Part shown: positions 40,405-49,601 of the stretch, in pieces
Layout: each line of letters begins with the position of its first letter
Numbering within the stretch: the first letter of the stretch is position 1
Assembly (NCBI RefSeq): GCF_002412165.1
Contig: NZ_NXIA01000001.1
Location: forward strand, 1-64,000
Direction: 5' to 3'
DNA: 64,000 bases
From: Curtobacterium sp. 'Ferrero'
Lineage (GTDB): Bacteria; Actinomycetota; Actinomycetes; Actinomycetales; Microbacteriaceae
Position numbers and translations under genes: made by a program
Notes under the pieces: generated by a model
Database searches by the model: none
The model's input: the letters and a program-made list of their open reading frames with translations, nothing else
What the model was told of the DNA's origin: nothing

Positions 40405-41340
40405 TCACGGCAGGTCCAGCGGCTCGCCGTACCACTCCTCGATGATCGCGCGGGCGATGGAGGTCCGGCCGGGCAGGAGCAGGGTATCGCCGGCGCGCTC
40501 GCGGACCTCGTCGCGCGAGAACCACCGCACGTCGAGGATCTCGACGCCGTCGGGGCGGGCGGTCGTGGGGTCACCGTCGACGGCGCGTGCCCGGAAGCCG
40601 AGCATGAGCGATGCCGGGAACGGCCAGGGCTGGCTGCCGAGGTACTCGGGCTCCTCGACGCGGACACCGGACTCCTCCCAGACCTCGCGGCGGACGGCGT
40701 CCTCGAGCGACTCCCCCGGTTCGACGAACCCGGCGAGCAACGAGTACCGGTCGGCGTCCCACGCGGCGTTCGAGCCGAGCAGGATCCGGTCGTCGGCGTC
40801 GGTCACCCCGACGATGATCGCGGCGTCGGTCCGCGGGAAGTGCTCGTGTCCCTCGGGGTCGCGCCGGACCCAGCCGCCGGTGACCACGTCGGTGGCCGAC
40901 CCGGTGCGGGGCGAGAACCCGTGCACGGCGTGCCAGTTCGCCATCGCGACAGCCTCGACCGCGAGGCCCTGGTCGCGGGCGGACAGCTCGGTGCCGAACA
41001 TCCGGAGGCTCTGCCAGGCGTCCTCGTCGGGTTCGATGGCGTCGGCGGTGGCGCTGTCGACGAAAGCGGCGGCGAACCGTGTGCCCGCGGGCGCGTCCGG
41101 CGCGTCGGCGATCGCCCTGCCGAGGTACAGCGTCACCGTGCCGTCGGGGACCTCGGCGGCGGTCACGAACCGGAGCGTGCCGTCGGCGTTCCGCAGCATC
41201 TCGGCTCCGCGGAGCGGCAGGTACCGCGTCTCCGGGTCGTCGCGGAGAACGCGCTCGAGGTCCGAGGTGGTCCGGAACTCCGCATCGCGGTCGAGTTCGT
41301 TGCGGGACAGCGGCAGTCTGGCGGCGAACTCGACGGTCAC
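40405..41340 (-). CDS. nudC: NudC-like NAD(H)/NAD-RNA decapping Nudix hydrolase, zinc ribbon lost
   Basis: A 311-residue Nudix enzyme with the complete box GFVEPGESLEDAVRREVWEE(SG) at about residue 200 and the NudC-specific SQPWPFPAS motif shortly after, so it should hydrolyse NAD(H) or NAD caps on RNA. The zinc-ribbon region that normally carries four Cys reads FSPRTGSATDVVTGGWVRRD, with none. The N-terminal domain is otherwise present. Start GTG 41340. Neighbour of uvrD2 as in mycobacteria. Confidence 0.92.
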   Translation of the reverse strand: MTVEFAARLPLSRNELDRDAEFRTTSDLERVLRDDPETRYLPLRGAEMLRNADGTLRFVTAAEVPDGTVTLYLGRAIADAPDAPAGTRFAAAFVDSATADAIEPDEDAWQSLRMFGTELSARDQGLAVEAVAMANWHAVHGFSPRTGSATDVVTGGWVRRDPEGHEHFPRTDAAIIVGVTDADDRILLGSNAAWDADRYSLLAGFVEPGESLEDAVRREVWEESGVRVEEPEYLGSQPWPFPASLMLGFRARAVDGDPTTARPDGVEILDVRWFSRDEVRERAGDTLLLPGRTSIARAIIEEWYGEPLDLP

Positions 41341-41528
41341 GGCGGAGGGCTCCTCGGTGTTCAGGTGCGGCGGTTGTGTCCGGTGCGGCGGTGCTGTCCG
41401 GTGTCGGCAGCGGCGCCGGTGTGGCAGCGGTGCTGCGGTGTCGCGATCGTGTCGCGGAGCGGGACCGCCCCGGCGAGCGCACCGCGCCCGGGCCAGCGTG
41501 GCGTGCCCGGTTGGCGTGGACGCGGACC

Positions 41529-41534
41529 TACCCT
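41529..41534 (+). promoter_or_regulatory. Leaderless -10 box that fixes the pseudokinase start
   Basis: TACCCT is one base from ATG 41536 but seven bases from ATG 41542. The seven-base spacing seen at other genes favours 41542 as the start. Confidence 0.5.
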
Positions 41535-41541
41535 GATGGGC

Positions 41542-42540
41542 ATGGCGGGATCCCAGTTCACTCTAGCCGCGTTGGCGACGACGGCCGTGCCCGGGCTCGT
41601 CGTCACCGGGACGCGCACGCTCGGCTCGGCCGCGTCCGGGGACTACGAGTCGGCGGTGCTGCGCGACGCCGACGGCGACGTGCTGGCGATCCGCCGGCCG
41701 CGCAACCAGCGCGCCGAGGCGCGACAGTCGGCCGACCTCGTGGCGATCCGTGCGCTGAGCGCCGGGATCCGCACGCGCCTCCCGTTCGCCGTGGCCGAGT
41801 ACCGCGGTCAGGCGCCGATCGGCTCGACGCGCGCCATCGTCACCACCTACGTGCCGGGCGCGCACCCCGCGCTCCGTGACCTCGCCGAGCGGCCGGAGCT
41901 GGCCACGAGCGTCGGCCGGGCCGTCGCGGCCGTGCACCAGCTGCCGACGAGCTTCGTGACGGACGCGGGCCTGCCCTCGCTCACACCGTTCGAGGTCCTG
42001 CGCTCCGCGGTGTCGGTCATGGACCGCGCGGTCGCGACGAAGCTCGTGCCGGCCGCGCTCAAGGAGCGTTGGGAGGGTGCGGCCCGCGACCAGCAGCTCT
42101 GGCAGTTCACGCCGACGGTCGTGCACGGCGCGTTCGGGACGGATGCGCTCCTCGTCGAGCGCGATGCGGTCACCGGGGTGCTCGGCTGGGGTGAGCTCCG
42201 GCTCGGCGACCCGGCGAAGGACCTCGCCTGGGTGCTCGCGGGGCGGCGGGACGGCTTCGAGACCGTGCTGAGCGCCTACGAGGCGAACGGCGGCGCCCGG
42301 GACCGCCAACTCGCGCAGCGCGCCCGGGTGTACCACGAGCTGGAGACCGCGCAGTGGCTGCTGCACGGGGTCCAGGCGAAGAGCACCGAGGTCGTCGACG
42401 ACGCGGTCGCGATGATGCACCGCCTGGTCGACGCGGTGCACGCGCCGAGCGCGGCGCCGCTGCAGTCGGTGTCCCCCGAGACGATGGAGATCGGCGAGGT
42501 CGAGCAGCTGCTGTCGTCGACGGAACATCGACACGGCTGA
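41542..42540 (+). CDS. APH-fold phosphotransferase-like protein, probable pseudokinase
   Basis: A 332-residue protein of the aminoglycoside/macrolide phosphotransferase fold. Recognisable parts are VLAIRRPRNQRAEA (ATP-lysine strand), VHGAFGTDALLV (catalytic loop) and LGWGELRLGDPAKDLAWVL (metal loop). Compared with the family consensus HGDxxxxN, the catalytic Asp is Ala and the Asn is Ala; in the DFG-like position Asp is Gly; and the Lys of the ATP strand is Arg. Phosphotransfer is therefore unlikely. It lies convergent to adnB, between nudC and adnB. Start ATG 41542 from promoter spacing; ATG 41536 is the alternative. Confidence 0.82.
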   Translation: MAGSQFTLAALATTAVPGLVVTGTRTLGSAASGDYESAVLRDADGDVLAIRRPRNQRAEARQSADLVAIRALSAGIRTRLPFAVAEYRGQAPIGSTRAIVTTYVPGAHPALRDLAERPELATSVGRAVAAVHQLPTSFVTDAGLPSLTPFEVLRSAVSVMDRAVATKLVPAALKERWEGAARDQQLWQFTPTVVHGAFGTDALLVERDAVTGVLGWGELRLGDPAKDLAWVLAGRRDGFETVLSAYEANGGARDRQLAQRARVYHELETAQWLLHGVQAKSTEVVDDAVAMMHRLVDAVHAPSAAPLQSVSPETMEIGEVEQLLSSTEHRHG

Positions 42541-42552
42541 CGCGACCCGCTG

Positions 42553-42597
42553 ACGGCCTGGAGGCACGGTGCGGGCCCGTCCCGCGCCTCCCGTCCG
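42553..42597. terminator. Imperfect GGAGGC-family palindrome between convergent genes
   Basis: Arms read acggcctggaggcacggtgcggg and cccgtcccgcgcctcccgtccg with about five mismatches. It lies 12 bp past the pseudokinase stop and 80 bp past the adnB stop. The same left arm, acggcctggaggc, also occurs at 2628 inside array A's region. Confidence 0.6.
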
Positions 42598-42676
42598 ATG
42601 CCCCACCGACCGGGTGCGGAGCGCACTGACCCTGCGCAGACCGCGCGCCCGTCGTCGCAGGTCGGCGCCTGCGGCG

Positions 42677-45600
42677 TCAGCCGATCGCGTCGCGCCAGGC
42701 CTGCTCGAGCGCGACACGGTCGAGGAGCTCGGTCGGCCGGACCTCGAGGTCGTCGGCCACGAAGTAGAACACCGCGTCGACCTCGTCGACCGGCCGCCCG
42801 GTGAACTCCGCGTACGCCACCCGGTACAGGGCGAGCTGCAGCTGCCGCTGCTCCAGGTCGCGCGCGCCGGTCGGTGCCTTGCCCGTCTTCCAGTCGACCA
42901 CCTCGGCGCGCCCGTCGATCTCGTACACGGCGTCGAGCTTGCACACGATGCTGTGCCCGAGGAACGGGATGTGGATCTCGCGCTCGACCTCGACCGGCGT
43001 CAGCGCTGCCCACCGGGACCGCGCGAAGGTCTCCTGGAACGCGGCGAGGCGCCGGGCGTCGTCGTCCGTGACGGCGGCGTCCACCGACGCGTCACGGAGG
43101 TCGTCGGCGTCGAGGTCGGCCTCCCCGTCCCACAGGTCGAGGGTCTCGAGACCGCCGCCGCTCCGCGCCCGCTGCTCGACCCACTGGTGGAAGAGCGTGC
43201 CGAGCCGCGTCGCCCGGTACGGCCGCTCCGGCATCGGCCGCCGGAGTCGCTCGGCGACCCGGTCCGGTTCCGCGAGGTAGTCCTTGAAGCCCGACGCCGG
43301 CACCCGGTGCGGCACCACCACGGCGTGCCGAGCACTCCGGATGGCGGCACGTTCGGCGAGGAGCAGGTCGATGTCCGCGGCGAACCGTCCGGCCGCAGCC
43401 GGGTTCGCGTTCCGGACCCGCTCGGCCGCCGCGTGCACCCGCGCGGCACGCCTGCCGAACGGTTCGTGCGGCCAGGACTGCGAGGCACCGGACTCGCCGA
43501 GCGGGTCCGACTCGTGCACGGAGGCCTCCGGCACGGCGTCCGGGGGGACGACCCCGGCGTCGACGAGGTCGGACAGGTAGCGGCTCGGCGCCGTCGGCTG
43601 CACCCCGCCCGACCAGAACGACCCGGAGACGAGCAGGTCGTGGCGGGCCCGGGTCAGGGCGACGTAGGTGAGCCGGCGTTCCTCGTCCTCGTTCCGCGCC
43701 TTGACGGCGTCCTTGAACACGTCGATCGCGTCGCGGACCTCCTGCTGCGTCTGGCGTCCGCGCCACGCCAACCGCGGGAGCTCCTCGGCGTCGCCGCGGA
43801 ACTCGTACGGCAGCCGGCCGAACCCGATCCAGCCGGACGACCCCTCCTGGGGGCGTGCCGGCAGCGCGCCCTCGACCATGCGCGGCACGGCGACCGCGTC
43901 CCACTCCAGGCCCTTCGACCCGTGGATCGTGAGGATCTGCACCGTCCCGGCCTCGGGCTCCTCCGAGCGCGGACCCATGTCGTCCCGACGGGCGGCGGCG
44001 ACGATCCAGCCGAGGAACGATCCGAGGTCGGCACGGTCGTCGGTGGCGACGAACCCGGCGAGCTCGTCGAGGAACGCGTCGAGGAACGTCTGGCTGCCCT
44101 GCTCGTGCGCGGCCACCTCGACGTCGAGCCGCATCTCCTGCACGACGAGCGTGACGAAGTCGACGAGGTCCCCGCGCGCACGGGTCCGCAGCGACTGCAA
44201 CTGGGTGCCGAGCGCGCGCATCCGGCTTCGCCCCTCTGTGGAGATCCGCGCGAGTGCCCCGTGCTCGTCGGGCGCGGTGGCCACGAAGTCGAGGGCGTCG
44301 ACGACCGAACCGTGCTCGCCCGCGGCCACCGAGGCGCGGAACGCCGCGGTGAGGTCGTCGTCGAGCCGCTGGTGGCCGTGGTCGCGGCCGAACAGCCACT
44401 TCGCCAGGTCGTGCAAGGCGGCGATGTCAGCGGCACCGATCCGCCACCGGGCCCCGGCGAGCAGTCGGATGAGGTCGTTGCCGGCGGCCGGGTCGTGCAG
44501 CACGCGGAGGCACGCCACGAGGTCGACGATCTCCGGACGCCGCAGGAGGCCGCCGGTCCCGAGGACGTGGTACGGCACGGCCAGGTCGGCCAGCGCCGAC
44601 GTGAACGCTGCCAGGTCCTTGCGGGCCCGGAGCAGCAGGGCCATCGAGCCCTTCGGGTCCCGCTGCCGGTGCTCCCGGAACCAGGCGGCGACCGCGGCCG
44701 CCTCGTCCGCCAGGGTCTCGGTGAAGACCGCCTCGACCGTCCCGGCGTCCGCACCGGGCCGGGGTGCGAGCCGCTCGACCCGGACCTCGGAGGCCTCGGA
44801 CAGCGGGGCGACCACGGCGTTCGCGGCCGCGAGGACGTCGACCGGGTTCCGCCAGCTCGTCGAGAGCGGGTAGGTCACGGGGCCGGTCTCCGCCGGTGTC
44901 GTCGACTCCGGTGGCGTCGCTCCGGGGGCGGTCCCGGCGGCCGTGGTCGTGCCGAAGTCGCGCGGGAAGCGTCCGAGGTTCGCCGCGCTCGCTCCCCGGA
45001 AGCCGTAGATCGACTGGTGCGGATCGCCGACCGCCATCACCGGGTGCCCGCGGAAGAGCCGTGCCAGGAACCGCGTCTGCACGACGGACGTGTCCTGGTA
45101 CTCGTCGAGCAGCACCACGCCGTAGCGGTTCCGGAGGTCCTCGACCACGCGCGGCGCCGACTCGGCCGCGGCGAGCGCCAGGGCGATCTGGTCGGAGAAC
45201 TCGACGAACCCCCGGTCGATCTTCTGTCGACGGAAGCGTTCGACGAGGTCGGCGAGCGGCTCGAGCGACCCCACCGCCGCCACGGCCTTCACGACGTCGG
45301 CGTACGGCTTGCCCCGGTTGCCCGGCAGCTCGAGCACGCCGGCGAACTCGACGGCGAAGCGGCGCAGCTGATCGGGTTCGACGAGGTGCTCGGAGGCGGC
45401 ACCGGCGAGCGCGACGACCGCCGCGGTGATCGTGTCGACGTCGCGGTCGAGTCCGGCCAAGCGGTCGTCCCGGGCGTCGACGACGACGCGGCGGGCGAGC
45501 TGCCAGGCCGAGGGCTCCGTGAGGACCTGTGACTCGCCGTCGCGTCCGACCAGCAGGGCGTTCTCGCGGAAGACGGCGTTGGCGAAGGCGTTGTAGGTCG

Positions 45601-46120
45601 ACACCGTCGGGGCCTCGAACGCGTCGCCGGGCGTGATCAGGCCGACGTCCTCGAGCGCACGGATGCGGTCGTTGATCCGCACCGAGAGCTCGCCGGCGGC
45701 CTTGCGGGTGAAGGTCAGGCCGAGGACCTCGTCGGGGCGGACCATGCCGTTGGCGAGGAGCCACACCACGCGGGAGGCCATCGTCTCGGTCTTGCCGCTG
45801 CCGGCACCGGCGACCACGAGCGCGGGGGCGAGCGGCGACTCGATGACGGCACGCTGCTGGGCCGTCGGGCGCGGCCGGCCCAGGGCGTCCGCGATCTCGT
45901 CGGCACTCCGGAGCGCGGCGGTCGGCTCCAGCACGCCGGCCGGCGACGTACTGGCCTGGTCTGTGCTGGTGTGGTCTGGGCTGGTGTGGTCTGGGCTGGT
46001 GTGGTCTGGGCTGGTGTGGTCTGGGCTGGTGTGGTCTGGGCTGGTGCGGTCTGTGCTGGTGTGGTCTGGGCTGGTGCGGTCTGTGCTGGTGTGGTCCGGG
46101 CTGGTGCGGTCTGGGCTCAC
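42677..46120 (-). CDS. adnB: AdnB-like helicase-nuclease (lead motor)
   Basis: A 1147-residue fusion of a UvrD-type helicase and a RecB-like nuclease, the larger subunit of the AdnAB complex that resects double-strand breaks in actinobacteria. After an N-terminal repeat tract it has Walker A GAGSGKT (about 105), motif II VLLDEYQDTS (about 338), GDPHQSIYGFRG, motif VI VALTRAR, and a C-terminal nuclease with VVDWKTGK (about 1070). All motor residues look intact. GTG 46120 overlaps the adnA stop by four bases (GTGA), so the two subunits are made together. Confidence 0.92.
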   Translation of the reverse strand: MSPDRTSPDHTSTDRTSPDHTSTDRTSPDHTSPDHTSPDHTSPDHTSPDHTSTDQASTSPAGVLEPTAALRSADEIADALGRPRPTAQQRAVIESPLAPALVVAGAGSGKTETMASRVVWLLANGMVRPDEVLGLTFTRKAAGELSVRINDRIRALEDVGLITPGDAFEAPTVSTYNAFANAVFRENALLVGRDGESQVLTEPSAWQLARRVVVDARDDRLAGLDRDVDTITAAVVALAGAASEHLVEPDQLRRFAVEFAGVLELPGNRGKPYADVVKAVAAVGSLEPLADLVERFRRQKIDRGFVEFSDQIALALAAAESAPRVVEDLRNRYGVVLLDEYQDTSVVQTRFLARLFRGHPVMAVGDPHQSIYGFRGASAANLGRFPRDFGTTTAAGTAPGATPPESTTPAETGPVTYPLSTSWRNPVDVLAAANAVVAPLSEASEVRVERLAPRPGADAGTVEAVFTETLADEAAAVAAWFREHRQRDPKGSMALLLRARKDLAAFTSALADLAVPYHVLGTGGLLRRPEIVDLVACLRVLHDPAAGNDLIRLLAGARWRIGAADIAALHDLAKWLFGRDHGHQRLDDDLTAAFRASVAAGEHGSVVDALDFVATAPDEHGALARISTEGRSRMRALGTQLQSLRTRARGDLVDFVTLVVQEMRLDVEVAAHEQGSQTFLDAFLDELAGFVATDDRADLGSFLGWIVAAARRDDMGPRSEEPEAGTVQILTIHGSKGLEWDAVAVPRMVEGALPARPQEGSSGWIGFGRLPYEFRGDAEELPRLAWRGRQTQQEVRDAIDVFKDAVKARNEDEERRLTYVALTRARHDLLVSGSFWSGGVQPTAPSRYLSDLVDAGVVPPDAVPEASVHESDPLGESGASQSWPHEPFGRRAARVHAAAERVRNANPAAAGRFAADIDLLLAERAAIRSARHAVVVPHRVPASGFKDYLAEPDRVAERLRRPMPERPYRATRLGTLFHQWVEQRARSGGGLETLDLWDGEADLDADDLRDASVDAAVTDDDARRLAAFQETFARSRWAALTPVEVEREIHIPFLGHSIVCKLDAVYEIDGRAEVVDWKTGKAPTGARDLEQRQLQLALYRVAYAEFTGRPVDEVDAVFYFVADDLEVRPTELLDRVALEQAWRDAIG
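45956..46117 (-). repeat. 15-bp coding minisatellite at the adnB N-terminus
   Basis: The first 55 residues of AdnB are 10-11 pentapeptides, mainly SPDHT with SPDRT, STDRT and STDQ variants, encoded by 15-bp units (tggtctgggctggtg on the plus strand). Five units near the middle are identical at the DNA level. Being in frame, copy-number change would alter only the disordered tail length. Confidence 0.95.
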
Positions 46121-49100
46121 CAGGTCACCTCCCCCACGACGTGTATCCGGCACTCGACGCCGGTCCTCGCCTTGTCGCAGTGGTCGTCGACGTTCGCGAG
46201 GAACGTCCGACCCGCCATGCCGCGCGCCACGTGGTGGAGCCGGTCCCGGTAGGCCGCACGGGCATCGGGGTCGAAGGCCTGCTGCGTCCGCTCGGAGTAC
46301 GCGTGGCCGCCGCGCGCGTTCTGCACGAACACCAGGCGGGCGTCGGTCATCGGGGCGCCCGCCGGGATGCCCTCGACCGCGCCGTCCTCGACCGCGAGCT
46401 GGTACGCGCCGAGCTGCGGGTGGTCCGGCATGTCGTTCTTCTCGCTCGGCATGCTGCGCCCGGTCTTCAGGTCGACGACGCTGATCCTGCCCTCGGGATC
46501 GACCTCGATCCGGTCGATGCTGCCCCGCACGCGCGCCGGTCCGGTCATCAGCGCGAACGAGGTCTCGGCCCCGAACAGCCGACGGCCCGCTCCGGCGAAG
46601 GTGCGCAGGTAGTCGCTGAGCCCCTCGATCATGCGGCGGGTCCGGGCACGCTCGCGGTCCGCGACCCAGGGCGACTCGAAGGACAGCTCGTCCCACCGCG
46701 ACTCGACGTGGGCCCAGAGCGACTCGACGTCGACGCTCGTGGCGTGCTCCATGGCGTCGTGGACGATCGTGCCGATGCCCATCGCCGGGCTCGGGGCCCC
46801 ACCACCGAACGTCTGGACGAACCAGTGCACCGGGCACTCCTCGAACGTCCCGATCCGGGACGGCGAGACCGACACCGTCGGTGCCACGACCGGCCCGCCC
46901 TCGTACTCGGGTGCGGGTTCGGCGTCGAGGTCGACGAGCGGCGTCTCGGTGGTCGGCTCGGCGAGCCCGTACCAGTCGTCGGGCGAGGCGCCCGGCACCT
47001 CGGCCTCGGCCAGGCGGGCGAGGGCGGACGCGGCCTCGTGGTCGCCGGTCGTCACCACCCGTCGGCGGAGGGAGCCGGCCAGCCCACGGAGCGACAGCGG
47101 GTGGACGGTGGGCGCCCGGTCGGGAGGCGTCGGGACGAGCCGCACGAAGGGCGACGGCGCCTCGTCGTCGTTCGCCACCGTGCCGATGACGACCTGCGTG
47201 GTCGCGCGGGACACGGCGCGGGCGAACAGCCGCAGCTCGTCGGCGATGACGGCCGCTCGGTCGTCGACCGGTGACCGCTCCTCCCCCGTCGCCGCGCGCA
47301 CCAGGCCGTCCGGGTCGAGCAGGCTGCCGCGCACGCGGGTGTTCGGCCACACGCCGTCCTGCAGTCCGAGCACGACGACGACGTCGCACTCGAGCCCGAT
47401 GGTCGCCGAGGGCGTCAGCACGCGCACCCGACCTGCGGTCCGGTCCGGTCCGATGGAGTCCTCGGGCAGGTCGGCGCCGAGCAGGTCGTCGACGAACACC
47501 CGCGCCGGCGCGTCCGGGGTGCGCTCGACGAATCGCTTGGCCGCGGTGAACAGGCCGACGACCGCGTCCAGGTGCCGGTCGGCCTCGCCCGCGCCGACGC
47601 CGCCCGCCTCGGACTGCGCGCGCCACGCGGGGCCGAGCCCGCTGCGGTCCCAGAGCCCCCAGAGGATCTCCTCGATGCTCGCTCCGGCGTCGGCGTCCGA
47701 CCGGGCCTGCACGAGGCTCCGGGCCAGCCGGGTCGCGCGACGGGCGAACCCGGCGTCGATGGTCGCGAGCCGCTCCGGTGCGCCGAGCGCCTCCACGAGC
47801 AGCTCGTCGGCGGACCGGTGGCCACCGCCGGCGAGTTCCTCCTGTCGCAGCGCGAGTCGGAGCCGACGCATCGCGAGGGTGTCGAGCCCGCCGAGCGGTC
47901 CGGTCGCGAAGGCCGTGGCGAGGTCGGCGTCGAGGGGCGTGATCCCGAGCGCGACGGCCGCGGCGTCGAGCAGCGCCCGGGTCGCGCCGTCGTCGCGCAC
48001 CCGCACCGGTGCCGCACCGGCGGTGGCGGGGACCTCGGCGACGCTCAGCGCGCGGACGAGCTCGGGGATCGCCGCCCCGCTCCGGGTGACGACCACCATC
48101 CGGTGCCACGGCACCCCGTCGAGCAACCGGTGCTCGCGCAGCCGCCGTGCGACGGCGACGACGAGGGCGGCCCGGCTCGCGCCCTCGATGTGGACGACCG
48201 AGTCGGGTCGCGCGCCAGCCGTGCTCGCCGAGGCGGTGCGCTGCCGTCCGGCGGCGGCGGCACCGATCCGCGCGGTGATGCCGGCGACCAGGGCACGCAC
48301 CGGTGCCGGGTGGCGGTGGACGGTGCCGAGCACGATCTGCTCGACGTCGTCGACGCCGAGCCGTGGCCCGAGCCGTCCGAGCACGTCCGGGACGGCGCCG
48401 CGGAACGCCGAGGCCGCGATGTCCGGGTCGCCGAACGCGACCACCTGGACGCCCGAGCGTGCCAGTGCGCCGAGCAGGGCGATCTCGCCCTCGACGAGTT
48501 CCTGCGCGTCGTCGACGAGGACCGTGCGGAGGGCGGCGACCGCGGGCGGGAGCTCCCCGCGGAGGACGGCCGCCGTGGCGTAGGCGACGAGTTCGGCCGC
48601 GTCGAGGCTCGTCTCGCGGAAGGCGGTGAGCGCGGCGCGGTACCCGTCGACGAAGTCGCCGACGGCTCGCCACTCGGGGTGTCCGGTGTCGTCGCCGAGC
48701 TCGCGCATGTCGTCGGGCTCGATGCCGGCGGCGACGGCCCGCATCATGACGTCGCGCAGGGCGGTGCGGAACCCGGCGCGCTCCCGCACGACGGCGGTGA
48801 TCGGCTCCGGCCAGTCCGGTCCGGTGCCGTCGGCTTCGTGCCCGGCGAGCAGGTCGGCGATGATGCGGTCCTGCTCACCGCCGGTCAGGAGCGTCGGGGC
48901 GTCCTGGCCCTGCGCGGCGGCGGCGTGGCCGACGATCTGGAAGGCCAAGGAGTTGACGGTCCGTGCGAGTGCACCCGGCACGACACGACCGACCGCGGCG
49001 GCGAGGCGGTCGCGCAGCGCGGTCGCCGCCGACCGGGACGAGGTCAGTGCGAGCACGGTGGTGTGCCCGTCGACCGAGATCGCCCCAGGGGCTGCGGCAC

Positions 49101-49272
49101 GGGCGGCGACGAACCGCGCGAGCGTCGTGGTCTTGCCGGCGCCCGGGGCGCCGATGACCGCAGCGTGGCGTCCGGGCGGCAGGGCGAGCACCGCGGCCTG
49201 GCCGGGATCGGGCGACAGCGCGCGCGCCGGACCGCTGTCGGCGGGGGCGGGCACGAGCGAGGTCGAGGGCAC
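46117..49272 (-). CDS. adnA: AdnA-like helicase-nuclease (partner subunit)
   Basis: A 1051-residue protein with a UvrD-like motor and a C-terminal RecB-type nuclease. Walker A is GAPGAGKTTTL (about residue 45); motif II is TVLVDDAQELVE, so the usual DExQ is DDAQ; motor motifs III-VI are weak. The nuclease has VVDLKTGRS, and Cys residues lie at EECPVHW and HCDKARTGVEC, three of the four expected for an AddB-like iron-sulfur site. In published AdnAB the AdnA motor is the less important one, consistent with this decay. GTG 49272 is leaderless (TACCGT at 49284-49279, six-base gap). Confidence 0.9.
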   Translation of the reverse strand: MPSTSLVPAPADSGPARALSPDPGQAAVLALPPGRHAAVIGAPGAGKTTTLARFVAARAAAPGAISVDGHTTVLALTSSRSAATALRDRLAAAVGRVVPGALARTVNSLAFQIVGHAAAAQGQDAPTLLTGGEQDRIIADLLAGHEADGTGPDWPEPITAVVRERAGFRTALRDVMMRAVAAGIEPDDMRELGDDTGHPEWRAVGDFVDGYRAALTAFRETSLDAAELVAYATAAVLRGELPPAVAALRTVLVDDAQELVEGEIALLGALARSGVQVVAFGDPDIAASAFRGAVPDVLGRLGPRLGVDDVEQIVLGTVHRHPAPVRALVAGITARIGAAAAGRQRTASASTAGARPDSVVHIEGASRAALVVAVARRLREHRLLDGVPWHRMVVVTRSGAAIPELVRALSVAEVPATAGAAPVRVRDDGATRALLDAAAVALGITPLDADLATAFATGPLGGLDTLAMRRLRLALRQEELAGGGHRSADELLVEALGAPERLATIDAGFARRATRLARSLVQARSDADAGASIEEILWGLWDRSGLGPAWRAQSEAGGVGAGEADRHLDAVVGLFTAAKRFVERTPDAPARVFVDDLLGADLPEDSIGPDRTAGRVRVLTPSATIGLECDVVVVLGLQDGVWPNTRVRGSLLDPDGLVRAATGEERSPVDDRAAVIADELRLFARAVSRATTQVVIGTVANDDEAPSPFVRLVPTPPDRAPTVHPLSLRGLAGSLRRRVVTTGDHEAASALARLAEAEVPGASPDDWYGLAEPTTETPLVDLDAEPAPEYEGGPVVAPTVSVSPSRIGTFEECPVHWFVQTFGGGAPSPAMGIGTIVHDAMEHATSVDVESLWAHVESRWDELSFESPWVADRERARTRRMIEGLSDYLRTFAGAGRRLFGAETSFALMTGPARVRGSIDRIEVDPEGRISVVDLKTGRSMPSEKNDMPDHPQLGAYQLAVEDGAVEGIPAGAPMTDARLVFVQNARGGHAYSERTQQAFDPDARAAYRDRLHHVARGMAGRTFLANVDDHCDKARTGVECRIHVVGEVTW

Positions 49273-49375
49273 GCTCGTACGGTACCGAGCACGACCGACA
49301 CGACCGGTCCGCCCACGCTGTGCGCCCGCGGCGAACGTCCGGAGCAGCCCGGGACGGCCCCGCTACGCTGTGCTC

Positions 49376-49600
49376 GTGGACATCAAGATCGGCATCATGA
49401 ACAGCCCGCGAGAGATCGCGTTCGAGAGCGCGCAGACCGCTGACCAGATCGAGCAGGCGGTGTCGGAGGCCCTCACGGCGAAGGCCACGCACCTCTCGCT
49501 CCAGGACGAGAAGGGCCGTCGGTTCATCGTGCCGGTCGCCTCGCTCGCCTACGTCGAGGTCGGCGCCGAGGAGTCGCGCCGCATCGGCTTCGTCGCCTGA
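49376..49600 (+). CDS. DUF3107 family small protein
   Basis: A 74-residue protein of the actinobacterial DUF3107 family (function unknown). It runs VDIKIGIMNSPREIAFES, then a helix EQAVSEALTAK and FIVPVASLAYVEVGA, a small alpha/beta fold. GTG 49376 is leaderless: TACGCT at 49364-49369 and a six-base gap. It is followed after one base by a membrane-protein gene and shares its divergent promoter region with adnA. Confidence 0.92.
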   Translation: MDIKIGIMNSPREIAFESAQTADQIEQAVSEALTAKATHLSLQDEKGRRFIVPVASLAYVEVGAEESRRIGFVA

Positions 49601-49601
49601 G

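Noticed and set aside
41536-42540. The APH-fold gene as an antibiotic resistance gene
   Set aside because: Key catalytic Asp and Lys residues are missing, and the gene lies in a housekeeping block; resistance is not supported.
42677-48673. A single 1998-residue protein spanning both helicase-nucleases
   Set aside because: The upstream part is the out-of-frame shadow of adnA; the adnB start at 46120 with a GTGA overlap explains the frame.
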